A stretch of 64,000 nt of DNA from Aerococcus tenax. GTDB lineage: Bacteria; Bacillota; Bacilli; Lactobacillales; Aerococcaceae. The position numbers were made by a program, and so were the translations under genes. The notes under the pieces are model-generated. The model saw only the letters and a program-made list of their open reading frames with translations, did no database searches and was not told the DNA's origin. Of this stretch, positions 1 through 9,443 are shown in pieces; position 1 is the first letter of the stretch, and the number at the start of each line of letters is the position of its first letter. The DNA lies in NCBI RefSeq assembly GCF_003286645.3, contig NZ_CP127382.2, positions 1,426,001 through 1,490,000 on the forward strand. Reading direction: 5' to 3'.

Positions 1-1072
1 CATTGCGGCGGAGATGGTCAAATTGGTCCAGGGAAAGTTCTTGACCCAACCACTTAATCGTTCCCATCTGAGGCCTTAGGGAGCCACTACACAATTGAGC
101 TAGGAGGGTCTTGCCGCTGCCATTAGGGCCGACGACACTCAGCATTTCTTCTTGGTTAATTTTAAGGTTAATATTGTGGAGCCCCCGCTGATTGCTCTCA
201 TTAACAAGGGCTGATACATTATCGAGTTCGAGGAGAACTTCTTTGTTTTCTTGATAACGAAAACGTGGCAGGGTCATAATCCAGTTTTCGATTCTCTGCC
301 TTAGCTGTGGCCCGAAAATATGTTTGACATCTTGGATATTATAAACGTCTTTTAAAGGATAAGCCGCGTAGCGCATGGCGGTAATATAGAAGGGTTCACG
401 AATGCCTAAGGGATTTAATATACCACTTTCCAAGAGGGCCTTAAGCTGGCCATCGAACACAATCCTCCCTTCTGAAAAGACTAAGACGCGGTCAATGGGA
501 CGGGACATCATTGCTTCCAATTGGTGTTCAGAAATAATAATAGTAGCATCAGTATGGACGTGGTAATCATCAATAATATCGATAAAGACCTTTTGTTGTT
601 TAGGAGCCAGGGTCTTTAAGGGTTCGTCAAAAATATAGATTTCATTATCTTCTTTTAAGATGTGGGACATGCGGTGGATTTCTTTTTCCCCACGAGAAAG
701 TGCCTGGTATTCTTCCGGTTGTAATTCGCAATCGACCAGTTCATACCAACGCTTTTCGATAGCCTTTTTGTGGTGGTTAACCGATTCATTGGGGTTGTCA
801 TCGATCTTCTCATCAATCACATCGCGAATTGCCGTTCCGTCAACTGGCTTGGCAGACTCACCACTGTGAATAATTTCACCAGAAAACTCGCCATCCTCCG
901 GTAGCTCACCCTTCAAGGCTTTAAGAAAAGTTGACTTACCTGATTCATTGGCACCTAGGATTAAAATTTTCTCACCATGGTTTAGGGTTATGTTGATATC
1001 TCTTAATGCCATCCGATATTGACGGGGATATCGGTAGCTAAAGTGACGCATCTGAATCCACGGGCTAGACAC
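1..1072 (-). CDS. ABC transporter with two fused ATPase domains, partial (3' end outside the window)
   Basis: The reading frame starts at a GTG (1070-1072) behind a strong GGAGGAG site and runs off the left edge after 357 codons. The first ATPase domain shows Walker A GANESGKS, a signature LSRGE in place of LSGGQ, Walker B IYIFDEP and an H-loop histidine (IIISEH). A second Walker A (GPNGSGKT) appears about 300 residues in. Two ATPase domains in one chain are typical of energy-coupling-factor vitamin importers of the YkoD type and of some drug-resistance ATPases. The lack of visible membrane segments and the ECF-like N-terminus favour the first. The substrate cannot be told from this fragment. 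Confidence 0.8.
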   Translation of the reverse strand, partial: MSSPWIQMRHFSYRYPRQYRMALRDINITLNHGEKILILGANESGKSTFLKALKGELPEDGEFSGEIIHSGESAKPVDGTAIRDVIDEKIDDNPNESVNHHKKAIEKRWYELVDCELQPEEYQALSRGEKEIHRMSHILKEDNEIYIFDEPLKTLAPKQQKVFIDIIDDYHVHTDATIIISEHQLEAMMSRPIDRVLVFSEGRIVFDGQLKALLESGILNPLGIREPFYITAMRYAAYPLKDVYNIQDVKHIFGPQLRQRIENWIMTLPRFRYQENKEVLLELDNVSALVNESNQRGLHNINLKINQEEMLSVVGPNGSGKTLLAQLCSGSLRPQMGTIKWLGQELSLDQFDHLRRN

Positions 1073-1263
1073 GCTGACTCCTCCTCTTATAAACTAGTAT
1101 CATTCTAATAAATATAGCACAAAAGCTGGACTTAGCCTAATATTTTATGAAAAATCCCTAAAATTTATTTTGTATAATACTATTTTAACTATGCCAAGCA
1201 AAAAGCACCACTGAAAGGATTTCAAGCGCTTACAAATATCTCCTTGATTTTCACGATTATATG

Positions 1264-1294
1264 AAAAAAGCCCTAGGGCATATCCACTAGAGCT
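1264..1294 (-). terminator. Rho-independent terminator after murB
   Basis: On the minus strand an 8-bp stem (AGCTCTAG / CTAGGGCT, one G-T pair) with a 10-base loop is followed directly by six T. It lies about 50 bases past the murB stop codon. Confidence 0.8.
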
Positions 1295-1344
1295 TATCCT
1301 TAATATATTATTCCTTTTATCCCATCTCTGGTGACCAGATAGGC

Positions 1345-2250
1345 TTACTTGGGATCGCGACCAATAATCCGGACTTCGGTTTCCAAGGTTACGTTGAATT
1401 CTTTTTTGATCACTTCTTGGACGTGGTGGATCACCGCTAGATAATCAGCCGCAGTGGCATGATCAATATTTACAATAAAACCTGCATGTTTTTTTGAGAC
1501 TTGAGCCCCACCAACCGTATAACCTTGGAGGTCAGCGGCTTGAACAAGTTGGCCGGTAAAGTGCCCCTTGGGCCGCTTAAAGACGCTACCACAAGAAGGC
1601 AAGTCGAGGGGTTGCTTGGATTCACGAAGTTGAGTTAAGTGGTCCATTCTCCCCTTAATTTGTTCATAGTCGCCAGGTTTTAGGTCGAAGACTACACTCA
1701 CCACACAGTCACCATTATCTTGGATAATACTGTGACGGTAGGAAAAGTTTAAGTCTTCATTAGTATAAGTCTTTAAGTCACCAAACTTATCGACCACTTG
1801 GACACTTAAGGGAAGATCCTTAATCTCGCCATCATAGGCCCCAGCATTCATATAGATCGCTCCCCCAACACTACCAGGGATCCCGCAAGCAAATTCCAGT
1901 CCCGTTAAAGCCGCATCACAAGCAGCCCGGGTCACGTCAATAATGCGCGCCCCCGCCTCAGCGAAGACCTGGTGATCTTTCACTTCAATGGCTGCCATTT
2001 GGGTCAGCATAAAGACGATCCCTTCAATACCACCATCACGGACGATGACATTACTGGAATTTCCCATCACCATAAAGGGCAGCTGGAGTTCATTGGCCTT
2101 TTTGATCATGGCTTGAAGTTCCTGGCTACTTTGGGGAAAGACCAAGAGATCAGCCGGGCCGCCGGTTTTCGTATAGGCATAGTGCTTCAGCGGCTCATTG
2201 ATTTTAATATGTTCTGGGCTAAAAGCATCGATAAAGGCTTGAAAATCCAT
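1345..2250 (-). CDS. murB: UDP-N-acetylmuramate dehydrogenase (MurB)
   Basis: FAD-dependent reductase that converts UDP-GlcNAc-enolpyruvate to UDP-MurNAc with NADPH, the second committed cytoplasmic step of peptidoglycan synthesis. The 301-residue length is usual for the short type IIb enzymes of Firmicutes. FAD-binding motifs are visible at KTGGPADLLVFP (residues 29-40), GNSSNVIVRDGG and CGIPGSVGGAIYMNAGAY. The catalytic serine lies in SCGSVFKRP and the C-terminal glutamate in LETEVRIIG. It is a single-gene unit with its own terminator, divergent from the small membrane-protein gene. Confidence 0.96.
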   Translation of the reverse strand: MDFQAFIDAFSPEHIKINEPLKHYAYTKTGGPADLLVFPQSSQELQAMIKKANELQLPFMVMGNSSNVIVRDGGIEGIVFMLTQMAAIEVKDHQVFAEAGARIIDVTRAACDAALTGLEFACGIPGSVGGAIYMNAGAYDGEIKDLPLSVQVVDKFGDLKTYTNEDLNFSYRHSIIQDNGDCVVSVVFDLKPGDYEQIKGRMDHLTQLRESKQPLDLPSCGSVFKRPKGHFTGQLVQAADLQGYTVGGAQVSKKHAGFIVNIDHATAADYLAVIHHVQEVIKKEFNVTLETEVRIIGRDPK

Positions 2251-2309
2251 CTGTATTCCTCGCTTCTTCTTAATCAGAGTAAGTCATTTTTTAGGTTAAA
2301 TCCTTACTC

Positions 2310-2338
2310 TTATCACAAATGTTATGATAGCATAAAAT
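2310..2338 (+). promoter_or_regulatory. Promoter for the small membrane-protein gene
   Basis: TTATCA and TAAAAT are separated by 17 bases, 84 bases before the ATG at 2422. The same stretch read on the minus strand holds an extended -10 (TGCTATCAT) suitable for murB, so the divergent promoters overlap. Confidence 0.5.
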
Positions 2339-2421
2339 AGTCTTTTAATTTAGCCCCAAAAGGACTTTTAAGCTTTTCTTATTCTAGCCATCATTAACGA
2401 TTTACCAGAAAGGAAATTTCC

Positions 2422-2661
2422 ATGAACAAATCACGTCGTCAAGCCCTACTCATGTCTGCCCTGAGTTTAATCTACGCCACCTATCAACTGCAAAAACCTG
2501 CTGACCAACTGACTGGCTACCACCTGTTCTTAGGCCACTTGATCCCGATTGTCGCCACTGTCTTTGCCCTTAATGAGAAGAAGGCCGGACTCAAGTGGAC
2601 CCTGGTCGCTATTAACCTCTTCCTGTTAGCCATTATGGTTTATGTCTTTTGGATGTCGTAA
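2422..2661 (+). CDS. Small membrane protein of unknown function
   Basis: A 79-residue protein with a basic N-terminus (NKSRRQ), two clear hydrophobic helices (about 33-48 and 58-76) and a weaker one near 8-20. It has an AGAAAGGAA site at good spacing and ends just before a repeat element and a strong hairpin. No enzymatic motif is visible and I do not recognise the family. The promoter, ribosome site and hydrophobic pattern make a real gene likely. Confidence 0.7.
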   Translation: MNKSRRQALLMSALSLIYATYQLQKPADQLTGYHLFLGHLIPIVATVFALNEKKAGLKWTLVAINLFLLAIMVYVFWMS

Positions 2662-2668
2662 AAATTGA

Positions 2669-2735
2669 GAGTGCGACAAGCGCACCAAAGAGCAAGCGTC
2701 CGCTTGGAACACGTTTTGATTAGATAGTTTGTACT
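2669..2735 (+). repeat. Intergenic repeat copy A (short form)
   Basis: Starts with GAGTGCGACA 7 bases after the preceding stop codon and ends with a CGTTTTGATTAGATAG tail. Head and tail match copy D (48359-48710), but the long middle is absent, so A looks like a deletion derivative. A terminator hairpin follows at once. Confidence 0.7.
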
Positions 2736-2826
2736 AAAAAAGAGCTGCCCCTATATAGTGACCCCCAAACCTTGGACTACGACTTCAACTTTTGGGCGTC
2801 ACTACTTTACTGGCAACTCTTTTTTC
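2736..2826. terminator. Bidirectional terminator between convergent genes
   Basis: A long nested hairpin. The outer arms AAAAAAGAGCTGCC and GGCAACTCTTTTTT pair with one mismatch, and the inner arms AGTGACCCCCAAA and TTTGGGCGTCACT pair with one mismatch. A-runs and T-runs on both sides let it act in either direction, between the small membrane-protein gene and the GNAT gene. Confidence 0.85.
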
Positions 2827-2837
2827 TTATTTAATCA

Positions 2838-3410
2838 TTAATCATCTTCACTTGATGGCGACTCGTCGTCTGCCTCTTGTTGGTCATTTAAGACACTTAA
2901 GCCCATAATTAAGGTATCTTGGAATTCTCCTTGGGCATATTGCCCTCCAGGAATACGTCCCAGCTCTTCAAAATGAAATTTCTCATACAGCTTAATGGCC
3001 CGAACATTATTGACATTCACTTCCAGGCGGATATAGCGCAAAATTTGACTTTCCTGGGCCCAGCCCAACATATCTTCCATTAAGACATGGCTCAAGCCTA
3101 AACTCCAAAAGCGTCTGAGGATAGAAATACCTAATTCTCCCACGTGCTCTTCCTTGGAACCTTCTGGGGCCCCGATTGAAGCGACTCCGATAATTTCATC
3201 ATCTAATAAGGCAATCAGGACCCGGTTATTCAAGCTTTCTTGAATACTTTTTAAATACCTTTGTTCTTGTTCCTGGTTGATACCGAGGCCTTGGGAAGTA
3301 AAGCTGAGAAAATCAGACTCGCCACCCACTTTTTTGTAAAAGTCTAATAGGGCCTTGGCATGTTTTTGTTCTGCGTCTACTAAAGTAATTTGTATTTCTT
3401 CACGTTTCAT
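2838..3410 (-). CDS. GNAT family N-acetyltransferase
   Basis: A 190-residue GNAT-fold protein. Acetyl-CoA-binding strand and loop features sit near 88-115 (GVASIG, ELGISILRRFWSLGLS), followed by the usual C-terminal LEVNVNNVRAIKLYEKFHFEELG. The C-terminal tail is acidic and probably disordered. The ATG lies 2 bases past the tsaE stop without a clear Shine-Dalgarno site, suggesting translational coupling. The place beside tsaE recalls RimI, but the RimI substrate motif is not obvious, so the acceptor is unknown. Confidence 0.85.
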   Translation of the reverse strand: MKREEIQITLVDAEQKHAKALLDFYKKVGGESDFLSFTSQGLGINQEQEQRYLKSIQESLNNRVLIALLDDEIIGVASIGAPEGSKEEHVGELGISILRRFWSLGLSHVLMEDMLGWAQESQILRYIRLEVNVNNVRAIKLYEKFHFEELGRIPGGQYAQGEFQDTLIMGLSVLNDQQEADDESPSSEDD

Positions 3411-3412
3411 GC

Positions 3413-3880
3413 TTATTCTGCCAAACTTTCTAATAATTCTGCTGCTAATTCCTTACCGCGCCCACCATTATATGCTAAGCTAATCCGACGCTCGGTAGCC
3501 GATTCCTTATGAATAGTCAGCCACAGGTAAGGCGTTTCTAAGTCTTCCTTAATGAACTGGGGCCATTCAATCACAGTGACCCCATCGCCCTCTAGGTATT
3601 CTTCAATCCCCAAACCTTCAGCTCCCGTTTCCTCTAAACGGTAGGCATCCATGTGGTAGAGGGGTAAACGGCCCATTTGGTATTCCCGTATAATGGTAAA
3701 TGTCGGACTCTTAATCGCCTTATTGATCCCTAAAGCATGGGCAAAGTAGCCTGTAAAGGTAGTCTTGCCCGCTCCTAGGTCTCCTTCTAGGCAGATAACG
3801 TCCCCTGCTTGAACCAAGTCGGCTAATTTTTGGGCGGTTTTTTCGGTATCCTTTTCGTTATGCCATTTGATCTCTGACAT
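3413..3880 (-). CDS. tsaE: tRNA threonylcarbamoyladenosine biosynthesis ATPase TsaE
   Basis: Small ATPase that works with TsaB and TsaD to install N6-threonylcarbamoyl on A37 of ANN-decoding tRNAs. The 155 residues carry the P-loop GDLGAGKTT (33-41), the SPTFTIIREY segment, the LYHMDAYRLE motif and the VIEWPQ motif of the family. It has a GAGGTG ribosome site and heads a two-gene unit with the downstream acetyltransferase. TsaB and TsaD are not in the window. Confidence 0.96.
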   Translation of the reverse strand: MSEIKWHNEKDTEKTAQKLADLVQAGDVICLEGDLGAGKTTFTGYFAHALGINKAIKSPTFTIIREYQMGRLPLYHMDAYRLEETGAEGLGIEEYLEGDGVTVIEWPQFIKEDLETPYLWLTIHKESATERRISLAYNGGRGKELAAELLESLAE

Positions 3881-4035
3881 GCTTTCACCTCAATACTCTC
3901 TTGTCTCTTTTTTATAGACTCCCTTCCATTTTAGCATGGTAAACAAAAGCTGCCTAGTTTTTCATCGCTTATGGGCCAATCTTATTCACGGCAGTCAGCT
4001 CCCCAGCATATTCTAAGCTTAATCCTTATAGTTTT

Positions 4036-4044
4036 TGCTATAAT
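4036..4044 (+). promoter_or_regulatory. Extended -10 promoter of the UPF0340 gene
   Basis: TTTGCTATAAT carries a TGn extension before a perfect TATAAT, 33 bases upstream of the ATG at 4077. No good -35 is seen, which is common for extended -10 promoters. Confidence 0.6.
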
Positions 4045-4076
4045 AGGCGTAAACTAAGTACAAAGAAGGGATTAAC

Positions 4077-4622
4077 ATGAAAGAAGAAGTGCAAGCACAA
4101 GCACGAAAGCTGATCGAAGAACTAATCGATAAGGCTCAGCTAAAGTCCGGAATGACCGTAGTGGTTGGTTGCTCCACTAGTGAAATTATGGGAGAGAAAA
4201 TTGGGACGGACTCCCAACCCGAAATTGGAAAAGCGGTCTTTGACGCCATCCACCAAAGCTTGGACCAAGCCGGAATATACTTAGCCACCCAATGCTGTGA
4301 GCACCTTAACCGGGCCATTGTCACTGAACGCGAAGCCCGTCCTTTTGCTCCCACAGTAAATGTGGTACCCCAACCCAAGGCGGGCGGGTCATTTTCCACC
4401 GCTGCCTACCAAGCCTTCCATGATCCCATCGTTATTGAAGAGATTCAAGCCGATGCAGGGATTGATATTGGAAACACCTTGATTGGTATGCACCTCAAAC
4501 CAGTGGCTGTTCCCCTGCGCCTAGAAAACCACCGGATCGGTTCCGCCTGGGTCAACGCTGCCCGCACCCGTCCGAAATTCATTGGCGGCGAACGCGCCCA
4601 CTACAATGACCAATTAAAATAA
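4077..4622 (+). CDS. UPF0340 / TIGR01440 family protein (YwlG-like)
   Basis: A conserved Firmicutes protein of 181 residues without an established biochemical role. Family features are VVGCSTSEIMGEKIGT near residue 28, the CCEHLNRA motif (about 76-83), VVPQPKAGGSF and the closing RPKFIGGERA. It is a monocistronic unit with an extended -10 promoter, an AGAAGGG ribosome site and a strong terminator behind it. The name rests on family recognition. No function is claimed. Confidence 0.92.
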   Translation: MKEEVQAQARKLIEELIDKAQLKSGMTVVVGCSTSEIMGEKIGTDSQPEIGKAVFDAIHQSLDQAGIYLATQCCEHLNRAIVTEREARPFAPTVNVVPQPKAGGSFSTAAYQAFHDPIVIEEIQADAGIDIGNTLIGMHLKPVAVPLRLENHRIGSAWVNAARTRPKFIGGERAHYNDQLK

Positions 4623-4636
4623 TTATTTCCATAATA

Positions 4637-4709
4637 AAAACACTTGCCGATTTCCACATCTAGTCACAGCCTGGCTAGACCATCCTGTGGTATTGGCAAG
4701 TGTTTTTTA
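4637..4709. terminator. Bidirectional terminator
   Basis: AAAACACTTGCC and GGCAAGTGTTTTTT form a perfect 12-bp stem around a long loop, between the convergent UPF0340 and ppk genes. Confidence 0.85.
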
Positions 4710-4718
4710 TTATCTCTT

Positions 4719-6914
4719 TTAATCGTCTTTATGCCGGTTAGTTAAAAAGCGAGTCATCCGCTTGAAAAAATTTGGTGAAGACGGGGTAATGCGCATTACA
4801 CTCTCATTGCGGCGACTTTCGGCTTCTTGCATCATTTGTTCTTGGGAATTAATGGCCTTATCGCCGGATTTAACATGGCGATAGACTCCATCGCTACCTA
4901 GTTCTCTGGCTTTTTGATTATCGGCTAATTCGACTTCTAAGAAGTGAATGATTTGGGCTTCAATATCTTGATCGATAATAGGAAATTCAATTTCCACCCG
5001 GCGGATCATATTTCTGGTCATCATATCTGCAGAAGAGAGGAAGACATGTTTTTGACCATTGCGGTAGAAGTAGTAGATCCGACTGTGTTCTAAGAAACGG
5101 CCGACAATTGAGCGAACCCGGATATTTTCCGATAGGCCTTCAACTTGGGGACGTAAACAACAAATTCCCCGGATAATCAGATCAATTTGTACTCCAGCCT
5201 GACTCGCCTCATAGAGTTTTTTGATGAGGGGTTTATCGGTCAAGGAGTTCATCTTAGCAATAATACGTCCATTGCCGTATTTTTTCTGATTTTCAATCTC
5301 TTCATCAATGTAATCCGTCAGGGAGTCACGAATGGCAAAAGGCGAAACATGGAGAGCCTCATAATCCGGCACTTCACTATAACCACTCAGGAAGTTAAAG
5401 AACTTGGACCCATCACTAGTTAGGGCTTCATTCGTCGACAGTATCCCCATATCCGTGTATTGTTTAGCGGTTTTGTCGTTGTAGTTTCCGGTTCCTAGGT
5501 GGATGTAACGTTGGATTTTTCCGGCTTCCCGTCTCACCACCAGGGTAATTTTACTGTGGGTTTTGAGTTCACTTAAACCATAAAGGACATGACAGCCAGC
5601 TTCTTCGAGTTCTCTAGCCCAGTGGACATTATTCTCTTCGTCAAAGCGGGCCTTCAGTTCCACCAAGACCGTAACTTCCTTACCATTTTCCGCGGCCTTC
5701 TTCAAGGATTTCACGATCGGCGAATGCTTGGATACCCGGTAGAGGGTCATCTTGATGGCTACTGTTTTTGGATCTGAGGCAGCATGATCGACAAAGGACA
5801 AGATCGGTTTGAAGGAGTCGTAAGGATGGTGGAAGAATAGATCGCCCTTTCTGATTAATTGGTAGAGATTTTCGCCGTGGTAGTTGGGATATTCTACCGG
5901 TTCAAAATCGGGATACTTCCATTCAGGGTGGTCTTCACTGATATCATCAACCAGGTCAAATAAGAAGGTCAGATCAAGGGGGCCGTTAATAGGATAAAGG
6001 CCTTCCTCTGGCACCTTCAAATAGGGTTGGACGGTTGCTAAGAAATCTTCATTATTGTGATCATTTGGACTCTCCCAGCGGGTATCCCATTCAATCCGAA
6101 CGGTTTTCCCGTGTAGGCGGTTTTTGACATGGTCTTCCATCACATCCAAGAGGTCCATGACATCATCTTCATTTAATTCAAAGTCCGCGTTCCGGGCAAT
6201 CCGAAATGGAATCCGACGTTTAATGGTGTAACCCTTGAAGAGTGCATTTAGTCCATGGATGACGACATCTTCTACTAAAACATAGGCCTTCCCCTCACCA
6301 TCATCTAAAGTGAGATAACGCTTGAGTAGGGTCGGAATAGGAACAACAGCAATATAGGAATTCTGATCCTTCTCTAATTCCACTAAAATATTCAAGGCAT
6401 GGTTTTTTAAATGTGGGAAAGGTCGGTAGGCATCAATACCAATAGCCGTTAAGGTGGGCAAAATCAGTTCTTCAAACTGCTCTTTTACTTGTGCTTTTTG
6501 AGCTTCATTGAGATCAGCTACTGATTTAAGGTGGTAACCCTTTTCATCCAACAATTCTACCATGTCGTGGTAACGGGCATATTGGGCTTCCACATTTCGC
6601 GTATTACGCTCATGAATACCTTGCATTAACTGCTTAGGTGACATTTGGGTTTTGTTTTCAGCCACTTGAACGCCATCAAGGTATTGATTATAAACCCCTG
6701 CAAAGCGAACCATAATAAACTCATCTAAGTTAGAGCTGACAATTCCTAAAAAATTTAATTGTTCTAACAAGGGATTGTTGGGATCACTGGCTTCTTCAAC
6801 GCAACGATAGTTAAAATCTAACCAACTCAGCTCCCGATTATAATAATAATGAGTAGCTGAGTTTTCAGCCTGCAAGGATTGGATATTTTTTTGATTATTG
6901 CTAGTGGTTGACAT
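4719..6914 (-). CDS. ppk1: Polyphosphate kinase 1
   Basis: Reversibly polymerises the gamma phosphate of ATP into inorganic polyphosphate. The 731 residues match the family length. The N-terminal YYYNRELSWLDFN (24-36), the catalytic His453 in KTHSK and His610 in FLEH, counterparts of the two essential histidines, and HLGTGNYNDKTA are all present, so it looks active. It lies 147 bases downstream of the exopolyphosphatase gene on the same strand, giving synthesis and degradation enzymes in one probable unit. A GGAGGAG ribosome site precedes the ATG. Confidence 0.97.
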   Translation of the reverse strand: MSTTSNNQKNIQSLQAENSATHYYYNRELSWLDFNYRCVEEASDPNNPLLEQLNFLGIVSSNLDEFIMVRFAGVYNQYLDGVQVAENKTQMSPKQLMQGIHERNTRNVEAQYARYHDMVELLDEKGYHLKSVADLNEAQKAQVKEQFEELILPTLTAIGIDAYRPFPHLKNHALNILVELEKDQNSYIAVVPIPTLLKRYLTLDDGEGKAYVLVEDVVIHGLNALFKGYTIKRRIPFRIARNADFELNEDDVMDLLDVMEDHVKNRLHGKTVRIEWDTRWESPNDHNNEDFLATVQPYLKVPEEGLYPINGPLDLTFLFDLVDDISEDHPEWKYPDFEPVEYPNYHGENLYQLIRKGDLFFHHPYDSFKPILSFVDHAASDPKTVAIKMTLYRVSKHSPIVKSLKKAAENGKEVTVLVELKARFDEENNVHWARELEEAGCHVLYGLSELKTHSKITLVVRREAGKIQRYIHLGTGNYNDKTAKQYTDMGILSTNEALTSDGSKFFNFLSGYSEVPDYEALHVSPFAIRDSLTDYIDEEIENQKKYGNGRIIAKMNSLTDKPLIKKLYEASQAGVQIDLIIRGICCLRPQVEGLSENIRVRSIVGRFLEHSRIYYFYRNGQKHVFLSSADMMTRNMIRRVEIEFPIIDQDIEAQIIHFLEVELADNQKARELGSDGVYRHVKSGDKAINSQEQMMQEAESRRNESVMRITPSSPNFFKRMTRFLTNRHKDD

Positions 6915-7061
6915 ACTGCACTCTCCTCCATTTTAATGCACAAGTATACGACAATGTCGATAAAAACAGATAGAAATTATGTGTCAAATCGATGATTGGA
7001 CGCCAGTAAGAAAGTTGACAAGCCGGGATTAGTCTATTCAATTAAAATTAACTTTTAACAC

Positions 7062-8624
7062 TTATTCATCAAGACTAGCCAGGGGGATAAACTCTAAACT
7101 TAAGCTTCCATCCAAGGCCCGGCTGAGATGTTTCTTATGGCGGTTGGCCCGGTATTTTTCGGTAATTATAGGCTCTGTGTGGTAGATTTTCAACAAGTAA
7201 TTGTCATCCTCATCACGTTCTAAGCGTAATTTTTTGACTGGATCAGTTTTGGAGTAATTTAAGGCTTGGGCAAAGCGAATCATTCCGCCCACTTTCATTA
7301 AGTGGTCTTCTTCTTCCTCACTAAACCAATCCTTAAAATTAGTCATATAAAGTTGGAAGAGCGACCGGTTCTTATAGGAAGACAAGAGCGCTAAACGCAC
7401 CCGGTCCAAATGAGAAAAGCCTAGGAGATTGGTGTTAGAGAGCAGGTAGAAGGTGTGTTGGGAATCGGCCTCCCGACTGACAAAACTAGCAAAGCGATAG
7501 AGGTAGGCCGCAAATTCGATCATTTCTCTTTCTTCATCGTCAAAAGTAAATTGATCCAAATCACACATTTGTTGGTAGAGACTTAAACAAAGATCAACGT
7601 GTTGCTGGGTCCCCGCTGAGTTAAAGGGCAGGTCATGGGCAATTTTTCTGGTGGAACGTAGGCGGATAAGCTGGGTATCAATCGGGGTATTATAATTCTT
7701 ATTAATATCCTCTAAGATAATCCCTTCCCGCAAACCTTGGGTAGAAACTGTGAAATTTTTCGCCTTCGACAATTTGAAGAGTTCAATAAAGGCAATCAAA
7801 GCCGGTACGATCAAATCCGTCCGCTCAGTACTCAAGCCTTCAATATCATCCAAATCCTTAGGCTTGGTGTCTAAAACCATATCCAAGGTTTCTTCTAAAT
7901 CATCTAAAGTCATCTGATAACCGTGGAGCCCCGCAATCGGGTAATTATGCATGCGCTGATGCATTTCGGCCACATTACGGACTGAGCCACCAATCCCAAT
8001 TAAAGGCAACTTAGCCTTCTTGAGCCAGGATTCTTGCTTAAATTGACTGCGGATATAATCCCTAGCCGCTTCAATAGCCTCTTCATCATTATGGTCCTTA
8101 TTCTTAAAAAAGCGTTCACGAATATAGACCACACCGAAGGGAAAGCTATGAAAGGTATCCATGGCCTTGTCTTGGTACTTGGTTACCTCACAAGATCCCC
8201 CACCGATATCAATGGTAAGCGCATCAGGAATAGTAATGGCATGCATAACGGCATACTGGCCAAAGCGAGCTTCTTCTTCCTCAGAAATAATCCCAATAGT
8301 GATGCCGGTTTTTTCTTTGACACGGTTGATAATTTCTTCTTGGTTAGCCGATTGCCGGACGGCTGCCGTAGCCAGGGCTTTTATTTCATCCACTTTAAAG
8401 TTCTTGATAATGGTCGCAAAGTCATCTAAGGCAGTGATTAAGCGCTGGATACCCGTATCGCTCATGTATTTTTTATCATCTTTTTCAATAAGGTATTGGC
8501 TCAATTGTGACGGCACTTTGACGTTTTGAAGTTCTTCAAAATTATACCAGTCATCAATCCCGTAGATAACCAGACGGATGGTGTTTGACCCAATATCAAT
8601 AATCGCTTTTCGCTCTTGAAACAT
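7062..8624 (-). CDS. ppx: Exopolyphosphatase, Ppx/GppA family
   Basis: Processively removes terminal phosphate from polyphosphate, and in some members cleaves pppGpp. The sugar-kinase/actin-like fold is seen in IDIGSNTIRLVIYG at the N-terminus, the phosphate-binding DIGGGSCE and GIGGSVRN. The C-terminal half resembles the HD-like domain of longer Ppx proteins. I chose the ATG at 8624 (protein MFQERK, 520 residues) because it sits 8 bases behind GGAAGG and directly before the conserved N-terminus. An upstream in-frame start at 8708 lacks such a site. It pairs with ppk1 downstream. Confidence 0.93.
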   Translation of the reverse strand: MFQERKAIIDIGSNTIRLVIYGIDDWYNFEELQNVKVPSQLSQYLIEKDDKKYMSDTGIQRLITALDDFATIIKNFKVDEIKALATAAVRQSANQEEIINRVKEKTGITIGIISEEEEARFGQYAVMHAITIPDALTIDIGGGSCEVTKYQDKAMDTFHSFPFGVVYIRERFFKNKDHNDEEAIEAARDYIRSQFKQESWLKKAKLPLIGIGGSVRNVAEMHQRMHNYPIAGLHGYQMTLDDLEETLDMVLDTKPKDLDDIEGLSTERTDLIVPALIAFIELFKLSKAKNFTVSTQGLREGIILEDINKNYNTPIDTQLIRLRSTRKIAHDLPFNSAGTQQHVDLCLSLYQQMCDLDQFTFDDEEREMIEFAAYLYRFASFVSREADSQHTFYLLSNTNLLGFSHLDRVRLALLSSYKNRSLFQLYMTNFKDWFSEEEEDHLMKVGGMIRFAQALNYSKTDPVKKLRLERDEDDNYLLKIYHTEPIITEKYRANRHKKHLSRALDGSLSLEFIPLASLDE

Positions 8625-8750
8625 GACATAGTCCTTCCTATTATAAAAATGCCAAGGACTCTCCTTGAAATTCAATTTTATTATAACGAATCTCAGCCCC
8701 TGGCTCAATTATTTACCTTCTTAAAGTACAATTTGAGCTACTTAGAAAAC

Positions 8751-9323
8751 TTAAATGGCCTTAATCATATGATAATGCGGATGTCCCCCAATAATCAATT
8801 CCGAAATGGTTTCAAAGCCTAGGCGTTGGTAAAGCGTCAGGGCGCGTTGGTTATGGAAGTCCACATTTAAGGAAAGCTTGTGGTAATTTTTTTCACGGCC
8901 GACTTGGCCGAGATGGGCGATTAGTTGACGGGCATAGCCCTTGCCTTCCTCTCCCTGCTTGGTTGCTAAGGAATCCAGGTAAAATTCATCCACTAAGGCT
9001 TCTGTTTCGGCAAAGCTTCTAGGGATTTGGTCAAGGGAATAACCCATTTCCAGCATGGTAGTCTCCAGAGGGCTCTCAATAATAGGATCCAAGACGCCTG
9101 GATAAGCATAGGCCACAGCGACTAATTGGTCGGCTTCAAAGACCCCATAGCCATGAGCGTATCCGTAACGGTAATAGGGTTTCTTCATAGCCTGAGCGAT
9201 AATTTTACCACTGGTCTCCCAACCATATTCATTAATTAAAGGCTCATCTAAGTGTTCTAAGATGACCTTAATCACCTGGTAACTGGCCTGGGTATCCGAT
9301 ATTTTTAACTGTCTAATTTCCAT
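8751..9323 (-). CDS. GNAT family N-acetyltransferase
   Basis: A 190-residue acetyltransferase. The acetyl-CoA pyrophosphate loop QGEEGKGYARQL (about 141-152) follows LDSLAT, and the C-terminal LNVDFHNQRALTLYQRLGFE is typical of the fold. The middle part (YAYPGVLDPIIESPLETTMLE) is not diagnostic, so the substrate is unknown. It has an AAGGGG ribosome site and lies about 127 bases upstream of ppx on the same strand, with no clear terminator between them. Confidence 0.88.
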   Translation of the reverse strand: MEIRQLKISDTQASYQVIKVILEHLDEPLINEYGWETSGKIIAQAMKKPYYRYGYAHGYGVFEADQLVAVAYAYPGVLDPIIESPLETTMLEMGYSLDQIPRSFAETEALVDEFYLDSLATKQGEEGKGYARQLIAHLGQVGREKNYHKLSLNVDFHNQRALTLYQRLGFETISELIIGGHPHYHMIKAI

Positions 9324-9443
9324 AAATTATTTTCCCCTTTTTCTAAATTTGTGTCCTCTTGCTTTAGTATAGACAAGCCTGACCGAGTCTGCAAATCTCC
9401 TTATCTGAATTGAATAATCTAAATAAAGGTCCCCTATAAAGTA

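Noticed and set aside
1972..2340. Open frame of 122 codons on the plus strand
   Set aside because: It is antisense to murB, which has strong family motifs; codon usage and composition look like a shadow.
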